DNA from: Nyssa sinensis
Lineage: Eukaryota; Streptophyta; Magnoliopsida; Cornales; Nyssaceae
DNA: 64,000 bases
Reading direction: 5' to 3'
NCBI GenBank assembly: GCA_008638375.1
Contig: CM018050.1
Span: forward strand, 28,488,223-28,552,222
Shown: piece by piece, positions 48,801-54,800 of the stretch
Layout of the letters: every line of letters starts with the position of its first letter
Position numbering within the stretch: the first letter of the stretch is position 1
The notes under the pieces: generated by a model
The model's database searches: none
Told to the model about the DNA's origin: nothing
The model's input: the letters and a program-made list of their open reading frames with translations, nothing else
Translations under genes and position numbers: made by a program

Positions 48801-51800
48801 TCACAAAAAAGCCTTTTATTTTGTCTTGGACAGGATCCAGTGGAAGGCCCACGAATTATAAGGGCTGAGGCTTCAATCCCAGGCGCAGAGTTCTGTTTCG
48901 GACTTGATCCTGTGAGAGACATCATCCCACGAGGCTTCATCCCGCGACTTGCAAGAGCAGAAACGTCGATTCCAGACTCTGCTCTCTCCTCTGCCTTCTC
49001 CTTCAACATCACCTTCCTCCTTTGTTCTTCCCGTCGCACCTCAGCAAAGACTTCTCGGATGGAAGGCAGCGGTCGTCGACCCAGAATCCTACTTCGCACG
49101 TTGTCGAGCTCGCGATTCAACCCTGCCAGAAATTCGAATACCCTCTCGGCTTCCATCTTCTTCTTGAATCGAACACTGTCACCTGTGCATTCCCATTCTT
49201 CACCACAGCTGAAGTCGAGTTCCTGCCACAATCTCAACATCTCTGTGGAAAACTCTGTAACTTCCCGATCTCCTTGCTTCATCTGCCACAGCCTCGTCTT
49301 CAGTTCGAAGATTTGAGATGCATCTTCAGTATCGGAATATGTCTCTCGAATGGCGTCCCACACATCTTTTGCCGTCGAGAGGAACATATAAGTTTTTCCG
49401 ATGGTTGGCTTCATGGAGTTAATCAAACACGAGGTTATCAAGGAATTCTCGGACCGCCATTTCTGGAAGGCAGCGACGTCGGTGATAGGTGGTTGACGAG
49501 TTTCACCAGTAAGAAGGCTAAGCTTTCCTTTACCGTCGATGATGAGTTTGATGGACTGCGCCCACTCCCGATAATTCTTACCATTGAGTTTTTCTACGGT
49601 AAGATGGAGTGGAGAAGTCTCGAACATACCTGCCGAGCCCATGGAAAAGGTAAGCTCCGACTCTCCTTCCTGGGTTGTCGACTGACTGGACTCATGGCTG
49701 TCTCCCTTTTGGGCAGCCATGGATTGCTAGGGTTTCAGAGTAACCCTAGCTCTGATACCATGTAGAGAATCTTTGAGACCCTAGCTCTGATACCATGTAG
49801 AGAATAAGAATAATAATCTTGTATATTCAATTGTATCTAATTTACATACTAGGGTTCCTATTTAACATGTACAAAGAGAACCAAAAATAGAAACAAAAAA
49901 GGTCAATCCAAATAATCAACCTAAATATCGGCCTCAATCTTCTACCACAATCTACTACAAATCCCCTTCAAATTATTCGGGATTTCCACAGTAATGCTTT
50001 AAAAGAATAGTTCCAAGACCATCTTAGTAATTTAACTAATCAAATTGTATACAACAGGATCTTAATAGAACACAACAGGTTGACCAGTTGAAGTGAGCAG
50101 GTTAACCAGTCCAAGCTAAGATTCAAAATGCTACAGGGTGGAAACATAACGATAGACCGGTATTGCATTGCCGGTAACCTGGTCCAATGCATCTAGGCAG
50201 ACTGGTAGGACTCTTCCAGTCATCCGGGTTCAGAAGGAAAGGGGAAAGCCAAAAACTTGTTATTTCACTACCAGACCGATTATCCACATTCGGTCATCTG
50301 TTTGAACTGGGTTTTGAGAAATATTGCAGGGGTTTATGTGCCGGTTGACTGGTCCTTGACATCCGATTGGTTGGTCTAGGTCATTTTTGTGAAAACCCCG
50401 AGGGCCTTTATCCAATCGGTTTGTCGGTCATTAGCAGCCGGAAGTCCAGTCCATACCTAGAATTTAACACTTCTATTTTCCAACACCTAAGTCCAAAATT
50501 TCACATTCCACCTGGTGTAAACCTATGATTTTTCATCATGGTACCCCATGATTTATAGTATTTCCTATCCCCAAATAAAGGATCAAAATTTCGTTTCGTA
50601 GTGTTATTTCGATCACTTAAAAAATGGAAACATTTCGGAAACGTTTCGGAAATATAGTAAAAATAATGAAAAAAATTAAAATGTATAAAAACACTTTGAA
50701 ACATAAAGTAAAATATATGAATATGTGAAGATAAATATTATAATTAATTGAAAATGTTTTAAGATACATGTTCATCCATACAAGAAGATACTAGGGTGAA
50801 ATTAAAAAAAAAAACATAAATGTTAATTAGTCATTAATACCAAACAACCCTTTACTTATTAAAAACTTGTATAAAAGATTTAAAGGTAATTTCTTTATAT
50901 AATATGAATTTATTATATATTTTCTATAAACTATGCAAAATTATTATAAACTATAAAATAATAAATATATATTGTGTAATATCCCCAAATTAGACAATTT
51001 GACACAAGTTACATATAATATGATAAGTAAAAATAAAGTAATTTAAGCCTAGTATAATTAGTAACTAAGTATTAAAATAAATTATTTATCTACATTTTAT
51101 TTTCACTATTTTTACTTTTCATTGTCTACTGTTTTTGAGGAAAAATAAAAATATCTTCTAATAATTTTAGATTTTAATCTTTCAATTTTCTCCATTTAAA
51201 AAACAAATGGATATTATTTTTTATTAACTTTTAGAGGTATTGCTGATACCAAAGAAATGTTTCTATTGTTTCGGTATGTTTCTACGAAAACAACTTTATT
51301 TCCACGGAAACGTGTGAATTTCGGTATTATAATAATGTTTTGTTTCGGTTCACTGGGAAACAGAAACATTTCGGCCGTTTCAATGGAAACGAAACGAAAC
51401 GAAATTTTGATCCCTGCCCCAAATATCATATCCCACTTTTTAAGTAACCAATTGCTCCAAAAGCTCAAGTATGAGACCCTGAACTCACGCGTGGGGAGGC
51501 AAAGAAATAACAAACAAATGCGAAGAAATACAAATAGAGAGACTTAAACCCAAGACCTCTCATGACCAAGGCTCCAATAACATGTTAAGTAACCAATTAC
51601 TCCAAAACCTTAAGCCAACAATAAATATTAAGCTCTCAACACCATTAAGAAATACAAATTATCATTTAATGACTTCAAATTCCAACCATCAAGCATGCCA
51701 ACTAACATAGATGTTTCAATTTCGAGAGTGAATCTCACATATACTAGATTCATATACATTCATTTCCAAAATAACAAACATTGTTGCTTGATTAATCTTG

Positions 51801-54800
51801 CAAAGAATGATTTTTAATTATTTTTCCAATTGCTCTTATATTTGAAGAAGCATTTCAAAACCTGCCTATGAAATGTCAAAGGGAGCCAGGTAGAGGACTG
51901 GTAATGGTTGCACAGTATCTCTATGGAATGATTGGTGGGTAGGTGAAGCTCCTTTAAAGGATCTTTTAGACCACCCTCCAAATTGGGAGGAAAATAGACT
52001 ATTGGTAGCTGATGTGCTGAATGGGTAGGGGAGTTGGGATTTCTCCAAATTCTATCCTCCTGTCTCCCACAGAATAGTCCCTCTTATTAGAGCCATTCCT
52101 ATCTCATATGCTAGGGAAATCACTGGTTCTCAAATGTGCTGCTATTCTGATGGCTTATTTTATACAAAATCTGCTTATGATCTCATCAAATCTTCAGTGC
52201 AGGTTCAACAACAGGGAGATAGAAAATGGGAGTGGGTATGGAATATTACATGCCCCCAGCGTATAAAAACCTTCATATGGTTAGTACTCCATGAGAGCAT
52301 AACTACAAATGTCCTTAGAGTGCACAGGGGAATGTCGGATGATCTTCTATGCCCTTGCTGTGGAGTGGCGAATGAAACTATAAGCCACTGTCTTAGAGAT
52401 TGCCAAGGTGCTCAAAGAGTATGATCTTATTTCTCAATCCCTCAGAAAATCGCAGCTAATGAAATCCTTACAGTCCATTTATAATCAGAAGAAGAATCAT
52501 AGAGCCGATATACCATGCCCGTGCTTTTCATATCAATTATCTGAGAAATATGGAACGCACGGAATGACAAGGTCTTCAATGATCATACGCCCCATCATCT
52601 CGGCAGTGTTGAAAAAAAGCTTGACACTTACCAGAGAAACTATTGAGGCATTTGAGATTACTAACACTTCTACTGTTTGTAATGCAGTTAAGCTTGTTAG
52701 ATGGAATTTTCCACCTGCAGGTTATGTGAAGATCAACTCTGATGGATGTGCGAAAGGGAACTCAGGCTCAGCGAGATTTGGTGGGCTTCTATGCAGTGAC
52801 AATAGAGGCTGGATTTGTGGCTTCCATGGGTACCTAGGAGACTGCACCAGCCTCAATGCAGAGTTCTGGGGCATTCAGGAGGGGCTGAGGATTGCAAAGG
52901 AAAGGAGCAAAAGGAAAGTGATGATGGAAACAGACTGTGCTACTGCCACACAGATGATCAAGGAGTGCAACAAACCTTTACTAAAATATGAAGTGCTACT
53001 GCAGGATATTTGGCTGTATGAATCAGGGTTTGAAAGTTGTGTTTTCATTCATGTTTTACAGGAAGTGAATGAATGCGCAGACTTCAATGCCAGCTTGGGA
53101 CAAAAGCTAAGGGAGAGTCGGGTGATTCTAGAATCTCCCCCGCAAGGTTTAGCCCAGCTTTTGCTGGCTGATACGGCCTCAGTGTCATTTGTTAGGGCCA
53201 TCTAGTGGGTTTCATTTCCTAAGCACCAAAAATAAAAATTCATAGCGTACAACTTCCAAATCAAAAATTTAAGTCTTCCTTTACGCATTCTCAAAGCATG
53301 GGGATGGTGATCCCTCAATCTATTGAGGCTAAGCATCTAAAAAAAGTAAGCAACAAAGGATGCTTCTAATCCATTAAACTTCCGGCTCCTTGCCGTTACC
53401 TAACATGTGGGGAAGGATTGAGCAGGAAGCCTAGTAGAGATAAATACTACTCAAGCTAATAATGAAATGGCGGCATCAGCTAAGAGCATGGAGACAGACA
53501 CGGGACACGGATACGATACAGACACAGAGACATAGCATTTTTTAAAAAAGTAGAACACGGATACGTTGAGGACACGTTGAATATATTTTTTGTATATTTT
53601 TTATATGACTATATAATAAAATTTTAATATTATTTCAGTCAAAATTGGCATAAAAATACACAAATCACTTAAATATTATTAGTTTATCAAAATAAAAAAT
53701 CTACTAAATAAAAACTTAAGAATTTCATTTAATAATCAGCATTCATGATTCAAATTTCAAAACAAATTTGTTAACTACTATATATATAAATATATATTTA
53801 TATTTGTGTGTGTATAAAGAAATAGTGGAGAAAAAGAGGGAAAATTCAAGAAACAATCCCAAAAAAAATATAATAAAAATCCAAAAATGTGTCTGAGATC
53901 CATCTGAAATGTGTCCCGACGTATCTGTAACGTGTCCGAAATTCAGAAAAATTATACTCCTTTTTCACATGTCCGGGATGTGTCTGAGCATGTCTGTGTC
54001 CGACACAGATACGTGAGGCAAAATAGAGTGGTTGTGCTTCATAAGCGGCATGTGCGAGTGTCGTAAGATGGCATACCAAATGCATCAAGTGTATAACATG
54101 CAATTCTACCGTTTACCAACGAAACCAAGTATATAACAACCATAGCTCAATGCATGATTCTACAACACCACGTCCACGTCCAAGGCATGTCAATCACTTC
54201 AAATGCTTCACATAAATCTCTTTTAATTCATACAAACAATTTCACAACACACAATGGGTTCCCATAAACCCTTCCAACAAACTCTGCATAGCACGAGTTT
54301 CTATAAAATTTCTTGCTTTATGGATTACTAACTCGGTGGGCACAAGTACCGCTTGGCCAAGTTTACAGTTTACAACCGATGGGCACCAAGCCCCCACTTA
54401 AGATTTCAGATCATCACACCATTCACATCCACAATCACAAATACAACCAAAAATGCATCACATTTACTCCACAATGTGATAATGCATCATGTCCAACATT
54501 CCACAGCTATCATGATATGTGTCAAACCATCTACAATGCTCATTCATGTACAAACGACAAGTTTCACAAGTGTTTAAGATGTTTCACACACTCACACAAT
54601 TTCTCACTTAGTGTACATTCCAGACATATCACACCCATTACACTTGGGGCTTCCATGAACCTTGGTGTTTTATTGCATAATCACATACCCAAACCACATT
54701 TTGATCAACTCAATACACACAATCATTCATTTACCATGAATAATATCACATAACATCGATTCCAAAATATATATCAACTCTAGTAAGGATTTACAATGCA

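Larger units (their letters stand above)
45030..49990 (-). mobile_element. Full-length Ty1/copia element, 4961 bp
   Basis: Two 195-bp LTRs (45030-45224 and 49796-49990) with TG...CA ends, the perfect target duplication GTAAT (45025-45029 and 49991-49995), a tRNA-iMet primer site and a polypurine tract GAGGGGGAG next to the 45224 LTR. I count four mismatches between the LTRs (about 2%), so the insertion is recent. It lies in the same direction as the methyltransferase gene inside intron 1. The polyprotein is broken by two frameshifts and two stops, so it cannot move by itself. Confidence 0.97.
44769..50560 (+). repeat. Old LTR-like sequence split by copia
   Basis: TGTCACACCCAGGCCCCAAA at about 44773 looks like a gypsy LTR start, followed by GACCCGAGGGTGAACCCG. 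The copia at 45030-49990 interrupts it, and GCTTTAAAAGAATAG resumes at 49994. From 50050 to 50480 there are many GGTTGACCAGT / CCGGTTGACTGGT words. No matching 3' end was found. Confidence 0.35.

Noticed and set aside
48714..49765. Long + strand ORFs (200 and 247 aa)
   Set aside because: They are antisense shadows of the well-supported copia gag frame on the minus strand.
51430..51615. tRNA-like or SINE-like words (AAGACCTCTCATGACC, CTCCAATAACATG)
   Set aside because: A weak box B and PBS-like word occur on the minus strand, but there is no box A at the right distance, no tail and no target duplication.
54313..54753. 146-aa + strand ORF rich in His/Asn/Thr
   Set aside because: Composition follows the ACA/CAT-rich DNA of an LTR-like remnant; no motif or conservation evidence.
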